Positions 24,840 through 35,976 of a DNA stretch of 64,000 bases are shown here, piece by piece (the first letter of the stretch is position 1; every line of letters begins with the position of its first letter). The stretch comes from Rhexocercosporidium sp. MPI-PUGE-AT-0058. Its lineage: Eukaryota > Ascomycota > Leotiomycetes > Helotiales. Location: contig JAGTJL010000001.1 of NCBI GenBank assembly GCA_020746875.1, positions 434,001 through 498,000 on the forward strand. Direction: 5' to 3'. The notes beneath the pieces are model-generated. The model saw nothing but the letters and a program-made list of their open reading frames with translations, did no database searches and was not told the DNA's origin. The translations under genes and the position numbers were made by a program.

Positions 24840-27028
24840 ATGAAGAAGCCCAGCGTGCATCCCCAGCGCATCTATCGATATGCTGCTCTGCGTCGCGTCC
24901 TGACGCGCCGTTGGACAAGACCAACCACTTTCACACTCAACACCCAAGGGAGAACGGGGATCGCCACCAGCCACCCAGGCGAATCTGGAGATGTCGGGGA
25001 ATTGCGTAAGTACATCGGATCGCCATGTTATGCGTTGTGATGCAGGCTGGCGACGACCTCCCTCAATGTTAATATCACGGTTATGCTATCTATCCCTTCT
25101 TGCCACGAGGGCCAGATGCCCGCCCGCGTCTCAGGTCATGCACCCCAGGTTTAGAAGTCTGTTGAAATTAGAGTGTCTAATTCTAGATTGCTGCTCCCAG
25201 ATGACCTGATGACTGACTAGAAAGTCATGACGGGATATACCCATCATTGAATTTTGGGTGCCGGGGCTAAAAGTCTCGTCACGTGCGACTCACGTGTCAC
25301 ATCACCACGTTCTCCCTTATTGTTGAGCATTGTAATTTTCAGAGCACTTACTGACAGCCATTCAGGAGATTCACAACACCCCTCAAAAAGGCGGAACTAC
25401 CAATCCCGCCGCCAGAGAGATCCTGAAGACGATGTTCCACTCTCGCGAAAAATGATAGAGGCAGCCGCCACAGCCTTTGCCAGCATCGTCGTTCTCGGAA
25501 CAGGATTTGGCCTCGGCGGATACATGTACCACAAATTCTACAAATGGCTGGTTCTCCACAAAATGGAAGGGGCGTTCAAGCCCGGAGATCCAGTGCTCGA
25601 TCTCGCAGCTATCGGCAAACAAATACCCAACTCCATCACCTCACCTCCTCTGAGCAAAGAGACAGATGAGCACTGGATCTTACGAGACGAGCAGTCAAAA
25701 ATTGATGCGATCGTCAACGGAACTGAAAAGGGCCATTATCATCTCCTAATCGGCGAGAAGGGTACTGGGAAATCAAGCATGTTGCTGGACGCCATGCAAA
25801 AGATTGACGGGGAAGGATGCAGCATGTTCGAAGCCCATGCAGACATGGAGATCTTCCGAGTCCGACTAGGGAAAGCCCTTGATTTCGAGTTCCATGAAGA
25901 TTACATCGGCTCGTACTTCTCCGAACGTGGACCCAGAGAGAGCACGCCTCTACTGGACATCGAGCGGGCATTCAACAAATTAGAGAAAGTTGCACTCAAC
26001 AGACGGAAAACCGAAGGTAGGCCACTAATCGTCATTATCAACGCCGTCCACCTCCTCCGAGACGACGAGGATGGTCGAGATCTCCTCGAACTCCTACAGC
26101 AGCGAGCCGAACAATGGGCAGCCAGTAACCTCGTCACCATGGTATTCAACAGCGACGACTATTGGGTATACGAACGTCTGAAGCAGCTAGCTACTCGCAT
26201 GGAAGTAACCTCCATTACCGATCTTCCCAAGAACCAAGCAATATCCGCACTCTCTAAATACAGACTCAAGTATTTCAGCGAAAAGCCAGACAAGAAGATC
26301 TTAGAAGAGGTTTACGACCGCGTTGGGGGTCGTCTCACATTCCTTAACCGAGTCGCTAAATCGAAAGATATGCTCGATACCTGCAACGCGATCATAGACA
26401 CAGAGAAACGGTGGTTCTTGAATCAATGCTGGATTCTCGGTATGGAAATGGACGACGACGTGATGGACCAGCAGAAATACGCCGTAAGCTCCTCCCACTC
26501 CTTTCCCCTGCCTCTTCTTCCTCTCCCCAAGCACACAACCAACTAACACTAACCTCCATCTTCAAGGCCGCAGCAATGGTCCTAGCCCAAGCCCTCGTCG
26601 CAGCCGAAAAATCCCAATCCTCACCCTACTCCACCACCGACGGCTCGCACGTCATCCCCCAAATCCCGCTGCACAAAGCGCGTCAAATCATGACCCGAGC
26701 CGATTTCATTAAAGACTACGACCACATCAACCTCTTCACCATAACATCCTCGGCGCATGTCCGCGCCGACTCTGTGCCCATGCAGCGCGCTTTTAGGGAT
26801 ATCTGCGAAGGGGAGGGCTTCGATGAACATCTTGAGGCGACGTTGCAGCGCATTAGTGATATTGAGAGCTTGGGACGGACGAGGGAGTTGGTGGCGAAGG
26901 ATTTGGTGTTGGGGGGAAAGTATAAGTTTTTGCTTAAGGATGGAGAGAGGCGGGGGGAGAAGGTTACGGAGGTTATCCTTGAGGAGAAGGTTGAGGATGA
27001 GGGCGAGGAGGATGACGGGAAGAAATGA
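24840..27028 (+). CDS. Mitochondrial-type AAA+ ATPase (ORC1-like/AAA_16)
   Basis: Three exons, 24840-25005, 25366-26483 and 26567-27028 (166+1118+462 = 1746 nt, 581 aa). The first exon encodes an Arg-rich, acid-poor presequence (MKKPSVHPQRIYRYAALRRV) typical of mitochondrial import, and joins in frame over a 360-nt intron. Next come a basic linker and one TM segment (FASIVVLGTGFGLGGYMYHK). The AAA+ core has Walker A GEKGTGKSS (residues 185-193). The Walker B position (PLIVIINAVHLL, about 275-286) has Asn-Ala where Asp-Asp/Glu is usual. Sensor-like VTMVFNSDDYWVYERLK follows, then a helical C-terminal region, probably a winged-helix lid, and an acidic end. It is probably anchored in the inner membrane. 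The family is widespread in fungi as ORC1-like AAA proteins, and the exact role is unknown. Confidence 0.8.
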
Positions 27029-30003
27029 ATCGGTTGGGGAGTGGGATCATGGAATGTGGGATGTGAAATGGTGGGATGGTGGGATGAGTAGGTGATGGGA
27101 GGTGTATGAATTCTGTATGTTAGCACGAGGAGATGAAACGAGGTAAATATGTATCTATGTACAGTACAATACAGCTAGACAGCAAAAAACCAAACAAAAA
27201 CGTAGATTTCCTTGCCTCACTCTTGCCTCAAATTTAATTCCTCCCTACCTACCACCTCACCATATAAAACTCCACCGCACACCTCTAAAGCTTGTTACAA
27301 AAAAAAAAAAAAAAGAAAAAAAAAGGGATGAAGAGCGGCCATCCATGAAGACGCTATCTGATGCCAGGTGCTGCTTCTGAGTCTTGAAGAATTTTAAATT
27401 TAGCAATCTTACAAAGTACCGAATGCACAGATCGTGTCTTCACCTCTAGAATGCTAAGATCACCACGATCGCGAGCAGCATTCATGTTTCACCCACCATG
27501 TACTATCTGACGACGACGAGGGAGCTAGCAATGGCAGGTCTTTGGACGACGATTAATTTAATCAGTATCACACTGAGCAGCCCTTTGTTCTCGAAACGGC
27601 AGTTTGATACTGAAATGTTCTGCGCAGTTGGAGGAAAGATAGACGCAAAAACCAGCAGGCTCGGGCTCTACGTGCCACCAATTGGTCAACCATTCGCTGT
27701 CCTTATTAGGAGGTTTTATCGGGAAACTATGGTTGGCGTTAGGTGGTTTGTTTTGACTGTATGTCTAGTAGGTAGGATTCACTTGTTTCTCAGGGACACT
27801 TGCTCGTCATCTCGTCATTCAGACATGACCATTGCAAGTGAAAGTGTAACTTAGGACGAGCCTTTGGCCTCAAAATATATCAGTTAACCAGTCCGCTGGA
27901 TTTGTAGAAACGAATCTCAGCACACCCAAATGCAGGTATCAACGAGCTGTGCGACTGTGCCACAAATTCGCACAAAATTAACATCATCTAAATCCCAACT
28001 CCTATAGAGTATTAAACTTTACCAGAATTACTCCTAGCCTGGATCCAACAGAAACTCTACATCTCCCGAGTGCTACCCGCACGCATCTCTATCCCCACGA
28101 GACGGCCTTCCCAATAAAGTACAGCTAGTGTAGGTAGAGCCAGCGGTTTTCATTCACCTACTCTCATCTCACAGTAAAGCACTGCAAAAGCATAAAAATT
28201 CTCAATACCAAAGTTTCAACAAATCCACATTGTTTGCAGAAAACCGTCCGCGTCTTGACACCACATGATGATCTTCTCAAAGAAGCTCAGCTACTTGATG
28301 CCTAGGTCAATCGTCACATCCATCCTGCAGAGTAAGATCAAAGCTTAAAAAAGCTTGACGGGCGTATGACAGAAACTTGAGATTCTCCCAGACTCCAATA
28401 TCGGCCTAAACTTAATTCACAAAACACGTAATCCAAAAAGCAATCTCAAGTCATCGCATTTGATCCTGCAGAGGTCCAAGGTACCTAATCTGTGTTGAGG
28501 CTGGTGTTGTCTGTCAAATCCCATACTACTTGATCCTTCCGGAACCCGCTAAGACTTTTATGTCAATCTACTTGAAAGATCTCATCGTCGCCAAAATATC
28601 ACGTCCTTTCTTTGAATAGATCAAATCGAGACCCCCAAAAATTGAACTCACGACTAAATCCATTGAAGCCTTTCGTGTGAAGCTTAAGCATCCACGCCCT
28701 ACCCTTCTCGCTAAGCTTTCATTGATCTCGAACAACAACAGGATCCTTTCTAGAACTTCTGATCCTTCGAACACCCATCGCCATAAAATCCGTTCTACTA
28801 CCATCTAATTGCAGAACAGTGCAATGTACTCTGCGTCATTTTTACAGTTTTTTTTGGATGTATATCCAAAGGATCTTTCGAAGGCTGGTTGTGCCACACT
28901 GCGTCGGCTCGTTTTTCTCAATATATGGGATTATGCGAGCCGTCAACCACCTCCCGTTTTAGATCGTAGAGATCTCAGAGAACGACATCACAACAGTTAT
29001 GGAACCGTGCTCCTACGCTATGGATCGAGAAGTCGAATAAAGCGGAAGGTGATGGTCATTTCCAGTTGAATCTGCCGTATGGGATTAAGGGAGGTGTGCA
29101 TCATTTTGATACTGGCCCCGCTAGTGGCACGCATCCATTGTGATGACCCGACCATGCCGAGGAGTTAGTTGGAAGTTTATTAATGTGTGTCAATGAATTG
29201 AGGCGAGAGGCGAATACTTGTTGTGAGTACGGTTGCAGTCTTCTATCTTTAAACAGGAGTTTAGTGGAGGGGTGGAGAGAAGCTGGACCTCGAGGAGATA
29301 AATCGATAGTTGACTTGATTGTTTTGTATTTTGTCCTTCAATGCATGTAGCTTACCATCATAGCATTTATTCCCATGACCCTCATGAGCCCGATTAACTG
29401 TTCGGATACATCGATGTCAGGATGCTCGTAGCTCGAATTATGTGTAAATGATTGAATTATAGTGACTTTCAGTCTACAGCATCCTGGCCGAATTTCTCTG
29501 CAGATTCATCCCAGTCTTTCTCAATATCTATATTTTAGGTGGCTATCTTAACTTATTTAATCACCCAAACCTTTTCAGGAAATAAACTTCTTATTTTCCG
29601 GTCTACTTCCTTATGGGATATCCCTCCGTCCTCTCTTCAACCCCAATTCTGTTTGCCAGCAGGTTCGAAAATTCACTAGTAACATACTCACAAGCTACTA
29701 ACTAACTTCACTCCTCTAAGGCTGTTTACCTTCGAATACACATCACCCCGGTCGTATCCGGCCTTCAGACTCACAACCAGGAGTGCCATTGTTTGATATT
29801 AACCAATTGAGGTCTACGGTTCTCGCTTCCAGGTCCAATCGAGGACTAGCGCGAATTCAAGGTTTGAGGTTACATAATATCTTACCTCGTGGCAACACCA
29901 GCCTTCGATTAATCATATTTTCTACTCTCTCAGTCCTCTCATCAATGCTTCCGATACCATCCAACTACAAATCTATGATACAAAAATTCTGTGGTTTAGC
30001 AGC
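27029..30003. other. Long AT-rich intergenic region
   Basis: It contains an A-rich run (27299-27324). One 118-codon frame at 27498-27854 has an internal Met at 27531 followed by a signal-peptide-like stretch and a KR site (LSSPLFSKRQFDTEMFC). It might be a small secreted protein, but there is no other support. Nothing else coding is seen. The last part is the FMO promoter. Confidence 0.4.
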
Positions 30004-31904
30004 ATGGAGAAAACCGACGTCGCTGTAATCGGTGCTGGTGAGACGGGGAATTTCGAGATTCAGACTGCCCCAAATTGGGACTTGAATGACTGGAGCTAAT
30101 AAGTCGAGGTAGGACCTGCTGGGCTGGCTGTCTTAAAGAACCTGAAAGAAGAGGGCTTCAATGTTACGGTTTATGAGAAAAGAGACAGTGTTGGAGGCGT
30201 TTGGTCCTATTCTGAAGATCCTCAAACAACATCGACATTACCAGGTTTGCAAGCCCTTACTCAAGTATCTTCTCAAGATTAATAATCATCCAGCTACGAT
30301 TTCCAACGTCAGTAAATTCGGGGTAGGTGATTTTTTACCATCCGCTTAACATGTCAGGACACACATCTAAATTACCCAGAACTCATTCACGGATTTCCCA
30401 GTTCCAGATGGTACAAAGATCTACCCCTCCCTTCCTGGCCTCTCCAAAACCAACTAATCGACTTCTAGACCTCCCAGCACATCTTACAGCCTCCCAAACA
30501 TGCGAGTACATAAAATCATACGCTTCCCATTTCGATCTGAACAAACACGTGCAGCTCAACACATCCGTCCATTGGATCAAGCGCAACGATGACGACACAA
30601 AATGGCAAGTCTGTACCAAACAATCCGAAAAGGAAGAGATCAGAGACTTTGATAAAGTTGTCATGTGTAGCGGGCTTTCTACCAAAGCAATTGTTCCCAA
30701 ATTTGAAGGCGAGGATATGTTCAAGGGCGATGTTATTCATGTTCAGAGCTTCAAACGGTATGCACTTGAGCGGATGCAATCCCCGGAAAATCTGGCTAAA
30801 CGATGCTAGGCCTTCAGACTTCAAAGACAAGAGAGTACTGGTAGTCGGAATCGGCAACAGTGCAGCGGACACATCCACACAGCTCATCGGCCACGCGAAG
30901 AAGATCTATCTATCCCATCGCGGAGGAGCGAAGATCGCAAGTTCTTCCCGTGCTCCCACGATACACTTACTAACGAAGCCTCACAGCTCCCCCGGATGGT
31001 CGATAACGCGCCTCTAGATCTAGTCATCACGCGCCAGAAAAACGTCCTCAAATTCGTACTCGACCGCTACCTCCCATCTCTCAGCCGCTTTCTCTTCGAC
31101 TGGACCATCGAACGGTACTCAAAACAATCATTCAAACTCGATCCATTTTGGCGAATCTCACCCGCTCCATCACTAGCAAATCATCAACCCGTCATATCCG
31201 ACAATCTCGTTAGCAGTCTCTGGGCGAAAGACGTAACTTCCGTACATGGTCTCAGCCGTTTCACCGGCGAGGATAAAGTCGAACTTACAGATGGCACAGT
31301 GTTAGAAGTCGATGCTGTGATTCTCTGCACAGGCTACGAGCCCGATTTCTCACTCACGCCTGAATTTAATCCTCTTAACTCTGGAGAGAGCAAAACGGTA
31401 GGGGTAAATGAGACGCCTCTAGCTCGTCTCTACCAGAACATCTTCCCGCCTCGATATGCCGATTCCCTAGCATACTTGAATTACATCGCCGTCACCGATG
31501 GCGCTATTACTATCTCAGATCTCACAGCCATGGCTCTGGCACAGATCTGGAAAGGCAGCTTCACTCTCCCATCTGCAAAAATCATGAACACTGAGGTCGA
31601 CCAACATCACGAGTGGGTGCGAAAGCTTGGGAAAGACGATAGTGTGTACACTGGGATAGTCCATCCAGGGCCGTGGTATGCGTTCTTGAACAGCGCGGCG
31701 GGGACGGGCGTAGATGAGAAACTGGGGTATGGATTGGAGGGATGGAAATTCTGGGTGAAAGAGAGGAAACTGTCAGGGTTGATGATGAGGGGTGTTATGA
31801 CGCCTTTTATGTTTAGGGTATTCGAGGGGAGGAGAAAGAAGTGGGAGGGTGCGAGGGAGGCAATTGTGCATGCGAATGAACTGGCTAGAGCTTATGGCAA
31901 GTAA
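30004..31904 (+). CDS. Flavin-containing monooxygenase (FMO-like, FAD/NADPH)
   Basis: Seven exons: 30004-30037, 30113-30244, 30294-30322, 30380-30410, 30469-30757, 30810-30936 and 30987-31904 (1560 nt, 519 aa). Every junction preserves the frame. The FAD site GAGPAG (residues 10-15) is created by the first splice. GGVWSYSEDP follows, then FTDFPVPD. The FMO fingerprint FxGxxxHxxxF is FKGDVIHVQSF (160-170). The NADPH-binding GxGxxA is GIGNSA (185-190). The C-terminal half keeps the family blocks SFKLDP, NHQPVISDNL and LCTGYEPDFSLTPEF. It should catalyse NADPH- and O2-dependent oxygenation of a nucleophilic N or S, or a ketone. The substrate is unknown and no biosynthetic cluster is evident nearby. 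The sixth intron has a GC donor. Confidence 0.88.
30937..30986 (+). other. GC-AG intron in the FMO gene
   Basis: This 50-nt intron begins GCAAGT, contains the branch site ACTAAC and ends CACAG. Without removing it the conserved block between SHRGGAKI and LPRMVDN is interrupted and the frame ends early. The match of GCAAGT to the known GC-AG donor consensus supports it over a frameshift. Confidence 0.8.
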
Positions 31905-33363
31905 ATACAGGGCTTGGGAGAGACGAGATTTTCTGTTCTGGATAGGTGGTAGCTGAGTAGCACTATCAATGGGGGAGGTGAAGACGAAAGATCCAGGAGG
32001 ATTTAAAACGTTCCTATTTCTCTCGCTCTACGCCGCGACGTGTAACTTTTTAAATATTCATAATAGCAGACAAATTTTTCGGAATGATATATGAATATCT
32101 AAAGAGTGTGATATAAACATGGCCAAAAGGAAAAACAATGAGTAAATCTAGCGAGTGTCGTGCAAAGTGGTGAAGCTCCCCTCTGCTCCTCAGAATCCAA
32201 TCTTTGCAAATATCTTTCCCTAACGGGATTAAAGAACCCCCAGTGGAGCAAAACAAGAAGAAAATAGGAGCATAAAGAGTGAATGCCCATGCCTTTTTCC
32301 CACCTCCCCAAATGCCAACTTTCTACCCACGGTCCCATCAACATTACCCCTCCACCTACTAAGAAGGTCCTTAAAGTCTCACCAACCCTCCCACCAATCC
32401 TCATCTTCCTCACCAAGATCCACCGTTAGAAAAGGCTCAAACACGTAGTTCTCCACCACCGTGACTTCGGATCTGAATCTTGTTTCGCTCACTTGTTTGA
32501 GAAGTAGGAGGCGGAGACAGCGCGTGTTGCGGGACATCCTCGTTATGCGGGTCTGGTTCATCCTGAATCATTCATACGAGGTACGGCTCGGAATTATATA
32601 CTCAGAGAATCGAGAATTTATTGGCGTGAGGAGTTGATGGACGGTCGGTACAATGAAGTACCAATGCCCTGTGTGCATTAAACGTTCTTGGATCAGACAA
32701 CACGTTTTGCAGGTGGTTTATACGACTGGAGGCTGTCGACTGGATGGCAAGGTCCTTTATACCTGTAGATTTCTGCTAGTTTCTGCTAGTTCTCGTCAGC
32801 ATCGGATTTGATAGGGATCAAAAATACAAGTGCGACGTACCTCTCTCCGACAGATATGCAGCAGAGCACTTGTAGCGAGTATCAAGACCACAAGTCTCCC
32901 CCAAAAAGTGCAGCACCACTCGAGTACTTAAGTTCATCCTCGTACCAGGAAATGGCAAACTCGCAATCTATCTCAAGCACTGCTACACTGTAAATGAAAA
33001 GTTGGCTTGCATCCGTAAAGACGTTGCACGTCTCATGTATGTCCATATTTCATGGTGAGTGTGGGCGGGACATAGTCTCATATTTGGTAGGTTATGTGAC
33101 TCTAGCGAGGGATATGTGAAACTGGAGAGACGTAGCAACTCAAGCAGGCAGATTGATAAGTATTGAATTTGTAAGGGAAGGCGGGTTGGAAGAATGAATA
33201 AGGAAACGAAACGCGAGGAATACCCATCCCAGAGACTCTTCAGAAGCCTCGGCTAGCTCTCATTTGTTGCCTGTGTCTTTCAACTTTATTTAACACGGGC
33301 ATCACGTACATGGAGTCACCCACCACCTTCCTCGAACACAGCTTGCTTTTGGACCCAGGGAAG
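31905..33363. other. No supported gene (convergent intergenic)
   Basis: This lies between the ends of the FMO gene (+) and the caspase-like gene (-). Frames of 60-105 codons on both strands overlap and lack motifs. Confidence 0.5.
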
Positions 33364-34758
33364 TCAAGCTTCTACTAAAGTAATATCCTTATGCGCACTC
33401 TCTCCTAAAAGTGTACGCAGAACAGGCGTATGCATACCACTGACCCATTTCCTGTATACCTTGTTCCCGGAATCGTCGAGCCTCGAACGCAGATCGCGTA
33501 TCCGTTTTTTAATGCCTTCGTGTATGGCGAATGCAGAGAAATTTTCGCGACCGCGGCCATCTTTGCCCAGAATTCTGAGCGTGTATATGAGTGCTGCAGT
33601 AAAAGTATGCTCGCCGTCTCCGTCCTCTGGGTGCCCCTCACGGGGTGGGCTGCTCGTCTTTTGGTTCTCATTGCATGCAGCGATGAGAAGCTATGAAGAT
33701 TCGTTTAGTGAAGGGAAGGAATGCTAGGAATATGTGTAGGGTTTCCTTACGTGGTTCTTTTTTGAAACATCTCTGGTTGCTTCTGCAGCATAACAGCAAT
33801 CTAGGAGCAAGAGGATGTCGGCTTTTGATTTCTTCAACTTGGAATGAACTTGCTTCCACTTCATTTGTCTCGATTGCCTGCAAAGTCCAACCATGTCAGT
33901 TGGAGTCTCACCCTTCCCTTGTGTATATTTGATGGGTGACAGACCCTGAAATCTCCCAATCCTCGCCACGGACAGGTTCAACACCGTGCCCACCATAATA
34001 GAAAATGAGCAGATCTTCCTGAGAGCAATCACTTAGTACATCGTCGACGCTCTGGCATGTCTTCTTGGTGGTATCTTTATCAGGAATTTCAAAGTGGGTT
34101 GAGTCGGCTTCCTGGACGCCGAAGTCTTCGATAAGAACGTCCTTCAATTTCTTCAACTCGGGGCCGCATTTGCATCGCGAGGTTTCGTTCTTCCACATCA
34201 TCATGTGGACCTTGACTCTCTTATATTTGCTTCGCGATTCAAGCTGCTTGTCCCGAAACACCCCCGTGGAAGTCCCTGAGGCGGATAGAATGGAAAGAGA
34301 GACATTGATATCGCGATTATCCTGTGAACCTATTAACGGAGAACCTATACTACAAGGTAACACTGTACAGACCAAGACCTGATAGTTCTGCGATACACCA
34401 GTGAATTGGAGCACGCTGAAGCTTTGTGGTACCTGATACCGAGAATTGTTCTGATAGTTTGCGCTGACTTGCAGTTGACCAAAATCCGAAGAAACTTTTT
34501 CAATAGATCTCGAGGAGCCTGCACTGTTGTCATATTGTCCCTCTTCTTCAGCTTCGGCGTTTTCCGTGCCGCCGCTTTGAGGCACACTGTAGTCCCACTC
34601 GTAGACATCTAATAAGTCGTCGTCAATTTCATCTTTTAGTAGCTTGTAGCAGACTGACCTTTTGCTGTCAATCGGTATCTGCTCCAGCCTGGCCCCGGTT
34701 TCAATTCTTCCCACTCACTCCAATCGGACGGATATTTTGAACGACGACTTGACGACAT
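33364..34758 (-). CDS. Caspase-like (peptidase C14 family) domain protein
   Basis: Four exons, complement 34659-34758, 33945-34608, 33751-33877 and 33364-33690 (100+664+127+327 = 1218 nt, 405 aa). The first exon reads SDWSEWEELKPGPGWSRYRL, the aromatic-rich lead often found at the start of fungal adaptor or effector proteins. After a Ser/Asn/Gln-rich linker the caspase-like fold begins (ELKKLKDVLIEDFG). The catalytic His lies in LLIFYYGGHG (about His241) and the catalytic Cys in ADILLLLDCCYA (Cys283). The C-terminal block AACNENQKT resembles the strand after the active site in this family. The second intron is given as 67 nt (GTCTGT donor). A better-looking GTGAGA donor would give a 34-nt intron, which is too short. 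This is a probable cell-death or signalling protease. It sits next to the broken DUF6604 gene. Confidence 0.75.
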
Positions 34759-35296
34759 TTGAGCGCCGAGTTAATGGAGGATCTAGAGTGCTTTCGAAAC
34801 CTCAGATCCTGGTCAGGTTTCAAAGTCTACGGAGTAAGATCCCTCAAGACAAAGATGGTCAGACCAAAATAAGTACACCGGATAGCATTGATCGATTCTT
34901 CTGAACTTGCCATTGATACTTTTGACACACCATGGGGAGGATCCAACCTGTATATCTGTGGGTACTAGGCTCCAGGTTCAGATTATACTTTGAGCCAAGG
35001 ACGACCCCCACCCCCACACCAAAGGACGAGAGCAACTCCCAGAGCCTCAGAACTCTAGATTCCGGATAAATAGGAACCCAAGTAATGGACGTCCACGTAT
35101 CCAAAGTGATATCGTTCGTTTTATACCGCAAGCCACAATCAAAAGACCCCAACAGCACCCAATAATATCTCAATGTGTACCACACCAGCCTCTGAGAGTC
35201 ATTCTCTCTCACAAGCCCAAGATAAAAGACGAGGCTGAAAATCGTCGACCTTCCATTTCATACAAAGTCTTTTGAACAGGCCCAACGATACCCGAA
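34759..35296. other. No supported gene
   Basis: A minus-strand frame (34859-35212) exists, but its composition is unremarkable and no splice joins it to a neighbour. The first part is the promoter of the caspase-like gene. Confidence 0.4.
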
Positions 35297-35869
35297 TCAG
35301 ATTATCGTCTCGACTGAGCTATTTGCATATGGATATCGATGGTGGCCAATGACAGCGAGGCGATTCGGTGACCGAAAGAAGGTGCAAGCGAGGTCGTTGG
35401 TGTGACTCCAGCTTTGCACCTTAACCTCTAACGTCTGCATATGTTGCTGGAAATTGGCCTTGCTTGTCAGAAAGCAAGCACAAGGCTTGAAATTTGTTTT
35501 TTCTGGGCTTGTCCACTTCACCATGCATGCATCTGTTAAGGGTTGCAAATCGAAAGTACGGATGGGTTTATCGGGTTGGATGCTTGGTAGCTCACTTGTA
35601 GCCCATTCGTTGGTGCGACCTGGAAAAGACACAAATGATCCAGCTCTAGCTGATGAATGCCTGGACAAAAAACGAGAAAGATGGCTGGTTGTGGGAAGAA
35701 AAAGAAATAGAGCCGCACTAACCTCTTGGACCTTCGTCAAGCCTTGGAATTATGGACATCGGATTACCTCCGTATGACAAGGCGTATGTCTCACATTCGT
35801 AATGTTGAAATTTGTAAGGCTGTGAGCCTCAGCGTCTAATCTCAACATGGCAATTAGTGCCAGGAACAT
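35297..35869 (-). other. Possible small secreted protein gene or remnant
   Basis: ATG 35869 starts a signal-peptide-like segment (MFLALIAMLRLDAEAHS) followed by NFNITNVRHTPCHTE. A 50-nt GTAATC...TAG intron (35718-35767) would lead to a Cys/Ser-rich exon. Downstream, a long minus frame (35297-35740) carries DACMVKWTSP and NFKPCACFLTSK, which again looks like a small Cys-containing secreted protein. I could not join these parts without a frame conflict, so this is either an incompletely resolved gene or a decayed one. Confidence 0.25.
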
Positions 35870-35976
35870 TTGAGCGCACAGCCTAGGGCGGCCTCAAGCC
35901 TCAGATTTCCAACAGCTCGGGTCTAGATGGCGCCCCCCTCTACTTCGCCATAACCATTGCTGCCTTCGAAAGTAGT

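Noticed and set aside
26716..27126. 136-codon minus-strand frame and a 112-codon plus-strand frame at 26757-27095
   Set aside because: Both overlap the last exon of the AAA+ gene in wrong frames.
30327..31017. FMO locus as a broken pseudogene (several partial frames)
   Set aside because: Each break coincides with a 49-75 nt intron with good acceptor and branch site, including one GC-AG intron, and the joined product is full-length with all motifs.
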